Of a stretch of DNA of 64,000 nt, positions 1 through 11,442 are shown one piece after another. Source of the stretch: Thuidium tamariscinum (taxonomy: Eukaryota; Streptophyta; Bryopsida; Hypnales; Thuidiaceae); contig OX344754.2 in the NCBI GenBank assembly GCA_947034885.2, positions 7,757,001 through 7,821,000 on the forward strand, in the 5' to 3' direction. Position 1 is the first letter of the stretch, and each line of letters starts with the position of its first letter. The notes below the pieces were generated by a model that worked only from the letters and a program-made list of their open reading frames with translations, was not told the DNA's origin and searched no databases. Position numbers and translations under genes: made by a program.

Positions 1-2325
1 GTAAGGTATTCTTTTAATTGTTTTCTATGTCTACACTATTTTCCTAAGTTATTCTTTTAATTGTTTTCTATTTCTACATTATTTTTCTAAGCTATTCTTT
101 TAATTTTTTTGTTTGCCTTAGTTTCGAACCCAATGCCTTTGGTGTGCTTGGCTGTGGTGCCCAGTTGGATGCTGGTTGGGTGCTGGCTTATTAAAATGAA
201 CTGAATAGTCACACAAACTAAGATGGACTAAATAGCTACACAAACTAAAGATGAACTAAAATAGCTACACAAGGGGTTAATCCAAAGGTGTGGCCCAATG
301 TTTATTCCACTCAAAGAACCCACTAACATTACTTTGTTGGATGCTAAAAGTTGAATTAATTCCAAACGTTTTGGACACTAAATGTTGAGACTAGCTTAAG
401 GGGAGTTGCTTTTAACACCCTGTTAAGACTTAGGGGGTCCAAAGCTTCGCTGTGAGAGTGATGCTTTTGACACTTGACTAAGACTTTTGCGTTTCTAGGA
501 ACATAGCGAAGTCAAAGCTCCACCGTCCCTCATGGGACTATTATAACCTTGTGAACAAGAGAAGACAAAGAAGAGGATTTGTATACAAAAAGCAGCATAT
601 ACTCTTAAGTCACCTCACTAGTTAACCCCTCGGTTCCTCCCAAGTCTCTCCCACAACAACACTCAATGATTTCACAATACACAAAGTCAGCCAATATGAA
701 GTTGTATAAATACTATACAACCTTAGGGTAGGTCTCAAGTCCCCAAGGTGCAAATCACAAGTGCCAAGAGTATAAAAAACCCAAAAAACTATCAAAGGCT
801 TCTTTGGCATAACAAACCAAAGAAAATCCGGCATTCCCCAGATCCAATAGTAATTCCTTCAAATTGTGGGGAATTAAAAAGAGAGAGAATGAGAAGTAGA
901 TGCTGCTCCTTTTATACCCAAAAGGGAGCAATCCCCCCCCCTAATCTACTAAGAAAAACTAGATAAGGGAAATAAGATGGGCCGTATGTGTGATCTTTCC
1001 TCAAATCTAACTATCCACTTAAGATTTATGTAATTTGAATTTAGAATTCAAATTTCACCTAATCCTTACAAGAACTTGCAATCTACCTACTTTTACCTTC
1101 CCAAAATCTACAAGTTCCTACATGGGAGTGGTTCCCATGTGTTCCCACGTGTTCCCACCTACTTTCTACTTTAAATTCAAATTTATTGACACCAAGCACT
1201 TGGAGCTTCTTCCACTTTTTTTTTGAGGTTGTACTTGCTCCCACATATGCCGGAAGCTCTCAACATGTTTCCCACACGTTCTCCACGGCCATTGGGGCCC
1301 AAATTCCCTAAATTCTCATTAGGGGGCCTTCAATCCCTTTCCTTCCACCATGTGTTGTCCCAAAACTTTAACTTTTGGAGTTTGACTCCGATTTGCAAAC
1401 GGATTGCGCCGTTGAGTTCGAAAGGCCATAATTAGCCTATGAAAATTCTCTTGCCCCATAAACTATGCCCTAAATCTCAACGAAACCTAATGTAGGCTGA
1501 AATCAAAGCTAGGATAAATTCCCAACTTTTGGAGTTTGACTTTTTTGGACCCCATTCTTTCACCAAGATCTTAAGTAGATAGAAGGGGTAGTAATAGATC
1601 TAAATTAGGCCTCGATACGATGCCATATGTTCCCAATACACTGATCAACTTTCAATATTGTCATGTAAATTACCAATTATTGAAGGAGGTTGCCAATTCG
1701 GGATCTTCTGCCTATCAATATGTCTTGAAATTTAGAAAAATGCTCTGTTGGTGTGAGACTGCCTAGCCAGATTTTTAGTGGGATTTTACCACACCTTAAG
1801 ATATTCTTGTGAATTTCCACCCAAAGACTGTTGTTGTTGATCGCCTAGGAAAATATCCATAATGCTTCGGAAAATTTTTAAACTTCGGAGGGGACTTCCC
1901 ATGGGATCCCTCCAAGTGGATATAGACTCACATCCCCACTGCGTGCGCCAAGAAATAGGAAAATGCCCGGTATTTACAATTCAAAGTCAATATTTTACCC
2001 GTATTCTCTTCGACGCCATGGGGAGTGGAAATCTCATCCTAGATTTTCTTATAGGGACTTCCTAACCCAATAAGACCGTTTTTAGGCTTCTTACCCTAAA
2101 CCCCCACATTACTCTCAAATTGTTGTTCGTTTGACTAAAGCAAGATCCATTTGGGATACAAACTATCCTAAACTCATTCTATTGACCAAATGGCATATTG
2201 GCATGGAGCATGCCAATACTGGTTTTATCCTCTTTTATGGATTCTATGGGCCTAACTATGCCTTGGATTGTGTAGGAATCTAAAAAAGAACTCATGAGTC
2301 CCCGGTGACGAATCGGGGGTTCACA
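1..2325 (+). mobile_element. Non-autonomous LTR-type element A1, right end at 2325
   Basis: No gene is seen here. The stretch from about 180 onward aligns by eye with 37700-39440 and, inverted, with 12517-13600, so it is one family of dispersed repeats. Shared blocks include the phrases around 'cttagggggtccaaagcttcgctgtgag' (421-455) and the 'ttggagtttgactccga' region near 1375. The right end, ...GGGGGTTCACA at 2315-2325, is the inverse of the TGTGAGCCCCC end of the copy at 12517, fitting TG...CA long-terminal-repeat ends. Short ORFs inside are uncorrelated with any family I know. The left end lies outside the window. Confidence 0.6.
6..110. repeat. About 43-bp tandem repeat, 2.4 copies
   Basis: The string gtattcttttaattgttttc recurs with a period of about 43 bases, each copy followed by a 'tacac/tacat-tattttyctaag' tail. 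It is T-rich and lies in the left part of element A1. The equivalent part of element A2 (36590-37480) is also made of short T-rich tandem units. Confidence 0.6.
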
Positions 2326-2329
2326 AGCG

Positions 2330-3032
2330 TAGATTCAAGGACCAGACGTGGTAGTGGTTCCAGAAGGTCTTGGCGCTTTTGGGCTCGTAAACAACACCGC
2401 AATCCTGGATTGGATTCGTGAGGTGGGAAACTGTGCCTACATAAATTTTCTCGATCTTTAATATCAATGGCTTTTGATTGTTCATTTTTATCCATGACGC
2501 AATGTGGCCCTTGTCTTAGGCTCACTGACAACGTCGGTGAGCACGGGAGCCATTCTGATGGGTACAACAAGTCTTCTCAAAGGAATTGATGCTACAACTC
2601 ACTGGTCTTCCTTATCTTAACTGTCAAGCTATAGTGCAAATTCCGTCAGCATTCATGTTGTTAAACGGGTATGCTACCAAACCTTGGATTTATTGCAAAT
2701 GTCCTCAGTTCTATAAAGATGAATATGACCTTATGCGCTTTGAAAAAATGAATGCATGGCAGGATAAGATCGTTACTTCAACGAGAGTGTCGTCTGGGAT
2801 TGACATGGCTATTACCCTTGCTGCACTACTTTCAAACAATTTCACCGCCCAAGTGTCACAGCTGTACAGTGAGTATGACACACAGTCCCCGTTTAATGCC
2901 ATCACTAAAAGCAAAGCTTCCCCAGCCTACCTTGTAGCAAAAACGCTTGAATGGTTAGCAGCCCTGCAAGCCAAAATGATGGGGACGTCGTAGAGATAGT
3001 CGTTACCAACATTTGATTGGCAAGTATTCAAT
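2330..3032 (+). pseudogene. Transplanted fragment of the DJ-1/PfpI-family pseudogene
   Basis: This stretch is nearly identical to 49930-50642, covering the last three exons and introns of the DJ-1/PfpI-like pseudogene there. It keeps the segment coding for the nucleophile-elbow region and the C-terminal stretch with the TGVSSGID-like motif (here TRVSSGID). It also keeps the same in-frame TAA in the third exon (2616-2619 region) seen in the other copy, so that nonsense mutation predates the duplication. Introns are retained, so it moved as DNA and not through spliced mRNA. It starts just after the end of element A1 and stops abruptly where element B begins, which makes it host DNA trapped between two transposons. 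It is not functional. Confidence 0.85.
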
Positions 3033-4842
3033 ACTGGCTAAGCCAACAGAGTATATTATAGGTCTAAAGAATCTACAAAAATCTGGACCCACTTTTAGTG
3101 TGAATTGAATTTTAAAGTAAAAACGATTGTAGGTAACTTTAAGAGTTGGAGTACCAAAAAATTGAAGATGGTGGAATTGACAATTGAAGATTATAAAAAA
3201 GTGTTCCAAGGGTAGAAACATGCTAGGAGCGAACAAGAATCAAGCAATTGTCAAAGATTCCCGGGTATCGAGAATTAAAATTTTAAATTAGACAAAATAA
3301 TTCTAAATTACTAAAAATAGACAAGTGCGAGAGGACGTTGAGCTTACACTTAGAATCTAGGAGTGTCCTAGATGTTGACCAATTTATTTTGGATTTTTCT
3401 ATAATTCCATGTTGACTCCATGGGAAGTCAATCGCACATAAATATATTTGTAAATTCCTAGAAATTACATATGTTGCAATGAAATTTCACAAAAAATTAG
3501 GTTAGGTTTTTGTGTGCTAAATAAGAGACTAGTCAAGTTTGAAGACATTCCAACATTTCCAACTACCAAAACCAGCATCGACATCAAATTTTTCGAGAAT
3601 TTACAACTTGATGATAGGTTGACCGGCGTACCAGGAGCGAATGATGTCCTATTGAATCAAATGGGGAGACATTCCTTGCTCTCACATACATTCCTAACAA
3701 CCTGGGCCTAACATATTCATCAAAAGGGGCAAATTCTAAAAGTTAGATTTTAAATTTTAAATTGGGGTTACCGTAATTCCAATTTGTACTCACAAATAGC
3801 CTAGGAGTGAAGGGTAAGGGGTTCCTAGGACTAATTGGGATTTCAAAATATCTTGGGTTAAGATCTTGAATTTGATTTGGCCAAGATTTTATTAGCTAAA
3901 TGGGGAGAGTTTCAAGAGTTTTCTACCATTAAACAAGTATTATTTTGAAATTACATTTAGGTTAGATTAAGAGAAAAGTAACAAAGTGTTTTCATTGGCG
4001 ACTTATTGTAGAAGGCCCAGACACAAGTATATAAGGGCCCCTCTCGAGGTTGCTAGTACCCTTGTTTCTCGTACACCAACATTTTGTTCTCTTCACCTTT
4101 ATTAGTGCTATCTGCGTGGTCGAAGCACTGTTTGGACAAAAGATCTTGGCTAAGTTTATGTTGTTTTCTGTTGTTGAAACTTTGAAGGATTAGGGTCCCT
4201 TCAATTTATTCCTATTCTCTTACTTTGTGTTAGAGGCTTGACTTCAAATCTCTTATTGGTCACTACTTTGTTGAAACTTGAAGGTTTTACCACCAAAGTT
4301 CAGTTAAACATTTTCATGTGTACCTCCTTTGGTTTCTAAATCCTAATATACTAATTTTTGTGGAAATTTCAAGCATTGAGCACTAAAGTTTGGTAAAACA
4401 CTGTCATGTGTACCTCTTTTAGGTAATAAAGTTTTTAAAATACTACTTGATACTTCCTATACGGCAAAGCTAACGCTCATTTGCTCTACCTATCCTTGAA
4501 ATTTGACTTAAAAACCTCACATCCTTCAAAGTCCACCAAAAGCTAAAAGGTTGAATCACAATTTGAATTACCATTCAAATCCAATTCAAAGCTTAAAGTA
4601 TACAAGTTGACTAATTACTCCACTCTATTAAGATTCAGAATAGGTGGGCTTTTGGAGGCTTTTGAACCTTTCCATTGTAGAGAAGATATCATTTCTTGAC
4701 TTTCTCTTTTCAAGAAAAACTCCATTCCTCATATTTGCATGATACCACAGATTAAGAGAATAATTTACAATATTATAAACCCCAAAAACATTACTTTGAT
4801 TAGACTTTTATTAGTTAGATTGTAGTCGCTTAGATTGATTAA

Positions 4843-5767
4843 CCTCTAAAGGACCACAAAAATGTTTTCACCAAAATTGCTCCAAAACTGTCATTTCTAG
4901 AACAGCTACCAAATTTTAGAAAAAAAACATTTTTTGACACATGTATCCATAGTATATTTTAGTCGACTAGTTTGTAAAGATGTAAAAATAAATTTAGAAT
5001 TTTCCACCATGTAGATGGCAAGATATTAGTGTTTGAAGTTACAAAAATCATTTTTTTTCCACTGCGGAAATCCAGGCAGCTGCACTTCAGAAGGCCACAT
5101 TTGTATGAAAGAATGTCCAAAATGGTTGCAACTCTTTGAATTAATTCTCCAATTCAAGTTGGCTACATGCTTGAAAATTTTCATATCATTTGAAATTGTA
5201 CAACATGTACAAAAAAAATAGTAAGTAGGAAGAAGTAGAGAATGATTCAAAATACAAAAATGGTAACAATGTATTTATTGAATTGAAAAATGTCAATCCC
5301 AATGGTTCAAATGTTTTAATAAACAATCTACACCCAATTTTTTTATTTTTTTTCAAAAATATTGAAAATTGAGTAAAATAAAGGACTTCAAAGTTTATTT
5401 TAGAGTAGAGAATCCATAACTATCCACAAACTAAAATTCTTCATAACTTTTGATTCATTAATCCAAATGGAATGATTCAAAGCTTTCCATGTATATATTA
5501 ATCTAAAAGACCAATTTCAAATTTTTATTTCCAAAAAAAGTGATTTTTTAAAATTTGCCCGAACTGCCCGAGTTGAGAAACAAACAACATTTTATGTGAT
5601 AACTTTTCAACCATGTAGTCAAAAGTCACGAAAATTGTTAGGCTTTGAAGATACTCCTCGTCCACACCTTCTATTAAAGTTTGGTTCCAAAATATGGAAA
5701 TCTCTAGCCACACATACCTGCCCAAAATCGCTATGTTGCCAAAAAAGGCATGTTGGTCCTTTAGGGG
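4843..5767. mobile_element. TTAA-flanked terminal-inverted-repeat element, copy 1
   Basis: The left end CCTCTAAAGGACCAC and right end GTCCTTTAGGGG form a terminal inverted repeat, and both sides are flanked by TTAA (4839-4842 and 5768-5771). The length of 925 bp and the termini match copy 2 at 11443-12363. The interior is AT-rich with no credible ORF. TTAA target duplication with C-rich termini starting CCC/CCT is the hallmark of piggyBac-type elements; no transposase is present, so this would be a non-autonomous copy. It sits inside element B. Confidence 0.65.
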
Positions 5768-5884
5768 TTAATTAAGTGTGATAGGATAACCAAGAAAACC
5801 AGAATTTCAAGTTTATGAGCATGGACCAACGAACTGAGCAACAAGAGAGCCTCTTACACCCGCCACGTGGTTGGATCAGGGTTG

Positions 5885-6010
5885 GGGGTTGCCTAGGAGC
5901 CGGAGCCGAGGATTGACTAAGAGCTAGGGCCCGAGGTTCAACTGAGAGCCAGGGCTGGAGTCGACTGAGAGCCAAGGAGTTGGGGTCGACTAAGGCTAGG
6001 GTGTCGGGAG
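5885..6010. repeat. GC-rich imperfect minisatellite in element B
   Basis: About four imperfect units of roughly 28 bp built on 'gactgagagccagggc' lie in otherwise AT-rich sequence. Blocks of similar character occur in the relatives (near 125-170, 30540-30740 and 37486-37690), each with a different unit. Confidence 0.6.
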
Positions 6011-6213
6011 TCCAGGAACTACAAGTCCAAAAACCTCCAATTCCAACTCAACTTTTCAATACATAAACACTCTTCCAAAGTAAGTGAACTACTACTAAAC
6101 TCTCACATTAGTTTGATATTACAAAAATTGGACTTTTGACTAAATTAAAAAGAGTTGTAAGGGAAATTTACAACTCTAATATCAATTTTTAGTCAAAAAT
6201 CTAACATTTGCAA

Positions 6214-6324
6214 CACTACAAAGAAATGAGTGTTCACAATGACTACAAGATGATTGCAAAATGACTACTATAGTCATTTTGCAGTCATTTTGTGGTCATT
6301 GTGGATACTCATTTCTTTGTAGTG
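6214..6324. mobile_element. CACTA-type MITE (111 bp)
   Basis: The element is an almost perfect foldback. It begins CACTACAAAGAAATGAGT, ends with the inverted complement ACTCATTTCTTTGTAGTG, and the arms run about 50 bp each. A 3-bp direct repeat CAA flanks it (6211-6213 and 6325-6327). CACTA termini with a 3-bp target duplication are diagnostic of the En/Spm superfamily. It has no coding capacity. Confidence 0.9.
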
Positions 6325-7092
6325 CAACATCCATAAAATCTTCACATCTACGTCTCAATTCTCCACCTCCATAGCCAACTTCTATTGCAAACTCCAAATC
6401 CAAGAATGAGTGAGGAGAATTGAATTAGAGAAGAACAAGGTTACAGGAAAGAACACCACATGAGGGAATTAGCATTAAAAAATTAATTTCCTTAAGAATC
6501 TCACTATTGAATTTGATTCTTTATTCCTCATCTTTGACCTTTAATAGAATCTTACTGTTGAATTGGTTCTCATTCTTGGGGTATGTTCTACATTCTTTGG
6601 TGGTTAGTTATTAATTAGATTCTTAAAAGGTTTGGATTTTGTTGGTTTTGTTTTATTAGGCCTAATAAGCCAAAAGGAAAAAAACAAATTGACATCCAAT
6701 TTCCTTAAGAATTATGGAAAATTAAAAATTAATTAGATTCGAAAGGATTCGGTTAGATTTTTAGATTCTCTACTAATTAATTGCCATTTGAATTTAGGCT
6801 AGAAATTCCGGAAGGGATAAAAAAATAACAAAAATTAACAAATTAGCTAGAATTTTCAATTGATTTTCAATTAGAATATATTTATTTGATAGGGATTTAA
6901 TTGCTTAAGTTGATTAGGAATTCAATTATTCAATTTAGTAGAATAAATTAATTTGTGGTATTTTCTCACTATCGGGGAATTAGGAATTAATAAAAAATAC
7001 ACAATTAATTTAAATCCCTATAACCATTAGTGTTTTTGGAATTATGATCAATTCACATTTTACCAACAAAGGGAGAATTTATCATGGATTAG

Positions 7093-7188
7093 ATGGACAA
7101 ACAAGATGAGTTCAACGGAGAGATTGCCGGCGATTTCATATACATGATGATGTTTGATGATGGGACAATGGGGATTTGTGTTGAGGAG
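7093..7188 (+). other. Conserved 32-codon exon-like ORF in element B
   Basis: From the ATG at 7093 there are 32 open codons ending in GAG GAG followed by a splice-donor-like GTAAAT. The homologous 32 codons at 25324-25419 (minus) have the same length, a GTAAAC donor at the same place, and mostly conservative amino-acid differences around the shared core MMMFDDGTM. In both copies a two-codon ORF (ATG GAT TAG, 7084-7092 here) immediately abuts the main ATG. This looks like a first coding exon kept by selection while the element was active. I do not recognise the protein. Confidence 0.45.
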
Positions 7189-7546
7189 GTAAATTGATCC
7201 CATTTTATTTTTATTTTCATCATTTTACTGTTAAGCTTTATTTTGCCCAATGCTTGGAATTAGTGATTAGTTAGATTTTCACATTAGAAATTTAGAATTA
7301 ACAAGAGTAGAATTGTTGACTTTGGGTTCAACTTTAGATTAGAAAATTTACAAGGAATCCTTTAATTATTAACCATCACCACGTATTAGAAACATGAGTG
7401 ATTTTTTTTAGATTAGAAGATGTGATTAAAAGAGTTCATTTCTTGGAAGGCACTTTTTGAATACACAATTAGGAAAAAGTACTTGATTAGACATAGAACC
7501 CGTGTGTTAGATTTTAAACTCAAGGGTGGAGTTAGAATCACTCACA

Positions 7547-7864
7547 ACACTTACAACACTAGCTCAACAAATAATCAACATAGGACTAATATATATCACC
7601 AAAAATTAATATAAAAACATTATACTTTGAACATTCTTCCTCACATTCAATGTTATTCATGATTTAGTAACTAAAAGAATTCAACTCACAGTACTGACAG
7701 TAGGCACCAACCAAAATAAAAGTATCTAGAGTGTCACATTCATTCAAGGGAGCAATCCTAATACTCAATGAAAAACCAAAGGACGTAAGACATGCAATTC
7801 CTAAAGCATATTCCAAAAATGTACATTCATTTAGCTTAACAAAATCTAAAAGGGTGCAAGCACT
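7547..7864. other. Spacer without a recognisable gene
   Basis: AT-rich sequence between the end of element B and the next MITE. No ORF, RNA gene or clear repeat was recognised. Confidence 0.6.
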
Positions 7865-8271
7865 CTAATAGGAGCCACATGTAGACATTACCAAGGTGCT
7901 TATGGAAGTCCTTATTAGAATATTCCATTCACAAATTGTTGCTTATTCATCTAAAATAGTTTTTAAATCATTCATAGTGGATTTATATTAGAATACACTA
8001 CCAAACATTGTTACTAATTCATCTAAAATAGTCTTTAAATCATCTATGATGGGTTGCTTATTCATCCTATTAAGCAGTGGTGACGACTACAATAGAGTCC
8101 TTTTAACACTTAGAAATTTAAAAAAACTATTTTTTATTTGTATCATGTCAACTAGATATAACTTAAGAACAATTCACTACTATTTTTTTTAATATTTCAA
8201 GTCACATTCAAGAATTATGATAAAGATTCTCCAAAAAAAGGAGTGGTGACAGCCAAGTTGGCTCCTATTAG
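7865..8271. mobile_element. About 400-bp MITE, copy 1
   Basis: A 13-bp terminal inverted repeat, CTAATAGGAGCCA at 7865-7877 and its complement TGGCTCCTATTAG at 8259-8271, bounds 407 bp. The same ends and the inner phrase 'aaaaaggagtggt' occur at 59329-59750. Inside, about 70 bp around 'ttattcatctaaaatag' is tandemly duplicated (7908-8050). No ORF is present. The superfamily is not clear from the ends alone. Confidence 0.7.
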
Positions 8272-8391
8272 GATGCTTCCACCCAAAATTGGTCATTGAA
8301 AAAAAATCATGCTTCAAACAAAGTAAGCCTCTTCTACAAAAATTCACTACCAAAAAATGATAAAATGTACCTTAATAGTCATAACCTTGAC

Positions 8392-9540
8392 TTAAGGGAG
8401 AGCACTCCAACTAATCTCACATACCACTGGACTTCTATAATTGTAAGTTTGTGGCAAAAATTCTAAATCTGGAAGGTTGCGCCACTCACATGTTGACAAA
8501 TTGTATAGCCAGATAGATTCATAGTTTTGTTTGTATGCCCTAGAATGCACAAGTAAAAATCCATTCCAAGCGAAAAGAGTCAATGCATAATTCGTTGACT
8601 CATAGATGCCTGGGTCACACTTGTGCACTCGTAATTTTACCCAAGCAATTGCGTTTTTTGGAAGATGAAACTCTGAAATGCAATATATTCTTGAAATACT
8701 CTCATCATCTTGCACAAGATTGATAGGGTTTGGAGGTTCTTCTTTGTGCAACACAAAAAGATGGTCATTTATGAGTTGAAAGTATTTTGAATCAAAGGAT
8801 GAATGCAACATGAGTTCTGGTGCAATCTTTGAAGTTTCAAAATACTGCAAGTTTCCATTTGCATAGTTGTACACGCATAAACGATTGGGACAAAAATACT
8901 CCCATCCAATGATGTGGCCCTCCCTTGGTCCCACCACTGACCATTTACGGATGTGGGAGTCATAGATTTGAGCAAAGAAATGTTTGTTCCCATGAGTTTT
9001 CATGTAGCCTACAACATGTAGTTTATAATTGTTTCTTTTCTTGTCATTAATGAGCTTTACCATCGCCACCTGAACATTTGATTCTCTAGCCCCTATGGTG
9101 AGTGGAGGAGGAAGTATGATCTTCTTTAGGGTGAAAGGATTCACCACAACTATATCAAATTCCCCCTTCCAATTATTATAATTCCCAAGATGGCAAAATA
9201 GTCCACCATCACCTTCAGTTGTTTTCCAAATTGAACAATAATCCATACTATCTACAAAGGAATACCATTTGTTTGCTTCTACATCGTAAAGGTTAATAAT
9301 GACGAAATCTTTAGTTGTCATCCAAGACACTAAAGCAAACATTTTGAGATCAATTGTTTCATTGAAGACCTGGTTGAATTCTGAGTCTTTGCAATCAATG
9401 TTCTTCTTCCATTCTTTAGAAAGAATTCGAAGTTGACCAATTCCAGTTGTAGGGAGACGAACAAATATAAGGTCCAACAATTCTTTGGGCAAAGTTCCCC
9501 AAAGACTTGGTTTCAAGGCCATGGTTGAGACCTTTAGCAT
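8392..9540 (-). CDS. F-box protein with C-terminal propeller-like region
   Basis: A 382-codon uninterrupted ORF. Residues about 12-50 form an F-box (LWGTLPKELLDLIFVRLP ... LRILSKEWKK), the surface that binds SKP1 in SCF ubiquitin ligases. The remainder has repeated tryptophan-containing segments spaced about 45-60 residues (VEANKWYSF, SHIRKWSVV, LSTCEWRNL), typical of plant F-box proteins whose C-terminal kelch or related beta-propeller recruits a substrate. The expected role is substrate choice for ubiquitination; the substrate is unknown. I take the second in-frame ATG (MALKPSLWGT, codon 7) as equally possible a start. The ORF is intact and single-exon, which is common in this rapidly duplicating family. 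Its flanks are transposon-rich, so it may be a young or dispersed family member. No promoter element is evident. Confidence 0.85.
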   Translation of the reverse strand: MLKVSTMALKPSLWGTLPKELLDLIFVRLPTTGIGQLRILSKEWKKNIDCKDSEFNQVFNETIDLKMFALVSWMTTKDFVIINLYDVEANKWYSFVDSMDYCSIWKTTEGDGGLFCHLGNYNNWKGEFDIVVVNPFTLKKIILPPPLTIGARESNVQVAMVKLINDKKRNNYKLHVVGYMKTHGNKHFFAQIYDSHIRKWSVVGPREGHIIGWEYFCPNRLCVYNYANGNLQYFETSKIAPELMLHSSFDSKYFQLINDHLFVLHKEEPPNPINLVQDDESISRIYCISEFHLPKNAIAWVKLRVHKCDPGIYESTNYALTLFAWNGFLLVHSRAYKQNYESIWLYNLSTCEWRNLPDLEFLPQTYNYRSPVVCEISWSALP

Positions 9541-11442
9541 ACCTAGAAATCCACTTGAACCTCACAAATCCTCAAATTTGTTCATTCACTTATCACCCTG
9601 AACATCAAACAAAAATTGAATTGAAGAGAATTGTCCCTTAATAAAAACTCTATAAAACTTGCAAAATGATGTTAGAAATTGCCAATTAAAATATCTTTAG
9701 CTACATACTAAAGTTGCAAATTTCAATGAGAAGGTGCAGTATTTGAAATTCTTGGTGATGTATCAGCAACCCGACCTACAAGTCATTTTGAAAGACATTC
9801 CAAAAGTCTTTCAAACTAGTCTTCACCTTGTGATGTATATCTAAGTGATGATCAACAAAAACTTGAACTACCAAATGGCTTTGCTTTGTTCTTGAATTGC
9901 AAATGTCTTTGGATGTTTAGAAAGAAACCTATTCTTACCTTTGGATGTTCAAATGGTTCAGCTTGTTGGAGATGGGATCAATAGAAGTACAATCATTTTG
10001 TGTAGAGATTTAATCATTGGTGTTGAATTATGAATGTGTACCAATTTGAGTAGATGTCCAATTTGATGAAAGCACTCAAACCACTTGAACCGACACTATC
10101 ATTGTCATTACTCATTAGTAGATTCATTTAAACAATAATATTGGACTTGAGGTCTTTGGAAAACAATTTTCATAAAACTAAATTTACAAAGGAAATGAAT
10201 GTATTATAATTAGGATACACCCTACTATGAGTTGTATGCTTTTACACTATATTAAGCATTTTATTGAAAAAAAACACAAGGAAATATATTCCAGTCAAAG
10301 AATAAAACAAAAGAAATAAGCTGGGTTGGTCCTTTTATATAGTACTCTATCTTTTACTTTGGCTATTAAAAACTTCTAACTAAAGTAAAGTCTAACTATA
10401 ATTTTCACTAGAAGAAAATGATGTTTTTTTTATTTGTAGGGTTTTGAATCTGGATGTTGTATTTGATGTCCGTTAAGGTTAGTATAGATGTCCAATTAAA
10501 TCACATTGCTATGGATGTGGAAAAAACATTAGGAAAAAGCCTAGACATCAACATGTTTTTGGATGGACATTAAAAAAAAATCAATGGGATTCTCAATGTG
10601 CCATGTGGCTAAAAATTTAGCGCCATATTAGCACATGCAACCAATAAGGAAATTTTTTTATCCATTCATTTTTTATTGATATAATGTTTGCCATGTCATT
10701 TGACTTGGGGGTCAAAAGGGGGTGATATGACAGATTTTAAGAATCATCTTTGCCTTCTTCTAAACTTCTTGAGAGGTTGAATGCTTTGATTTCTACAAAG
10801 ACATTTCACGTCTTTCAAGTAATCATCAAAGATATTGTTGTATTCACTATGATGTCCTCATTTGTGCAAGTGGCATTTTGTGAGCCCTTGATTTGTCATA
10901 TAGAACCATAAGAGGATTTCTAGCTGGTTTACAAGACTGCGAGTTGCCAAATGCTGGGAACGTAGGGAACGCAATGCTAATGTGGTCGAGAGATTGCCAC
11001 GTTAGAAAATACTAAATTTTAATTAATTTTAATTAATAATTAAATATTTTTAAAATATTTTTTTGAAAAAAAAATTATTTTTTAAAATCATTTTTTTGCT
11101 CTTTAGTACATTCTGAAGTTTTTGGAATTTTTTTTTTTTTCAAAATTCAAAAATTCAGACCAGCAAGGGGTTGGTCTGCAGCAGTGGGAACAATTTTGGG
11201 GAACACCCCTGACACAGTCTTCTGGGGGCCCAAAAATCCTCTTATGTCATCAATCTTTTTTTTTCAATTTTTTTCAAAATTAATCAGAGAAAAGCATACA
11301 AACAGCCCAAGAAAGAGTGTAGAACCAAAATAGGCATGCTACATGCTAATATGACATTTGTTTTAGAGTAGAATGTTGTACTTAGAATCAACCCAAAATC
11401 CACTTGTCAATAGACTAGAGACAAGGAATTAATAGAAATTAA
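9541..11442. other. Intergenic AT-rich region with a dispersed repeat
   Basis: No gene is seen. 10925-11260 resembles 40660-40960: both contain 'gtggtcgagaga', then 'tgccac', an AT-rich core, then a GGGAACA...CCCC block and 'cctct-atg', so they are two copies of an uncharacterised repeat. The rest (9541-10900) is low-GC spacer, presumably including the F-box gene promoter, but no motif could be assigned. Confidence 0.5.

Larger units (their letters stand above)
3033..7546 (-). mobile_element. Non-autonomous LTR-type element B with nested insertions
   Basis: The sequence is a diverged inverted copy of the element at 25011-33041. 3033-4440 matches the complement of 31080-32760, including two copies of 'acactgtcatgtgtacctc', and 6390-7546 matches the complement of 25011-26190. 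The right end ...CACTCACA (7546) equals the TGTGAGC end at 25011. B lacks the 4-kb CCGGA-rich segment of its relative; the flanks of that segment are continuous here near 6390-6480. A TTAA-flanked element (4843-5767) and a CACTA-type MITE (6214-6324) are inserted in it. The left end is missing; the DJ-1/PfpI fragment abuts there. It has no protease or reverse transcriptase. Confidence 0.7.
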
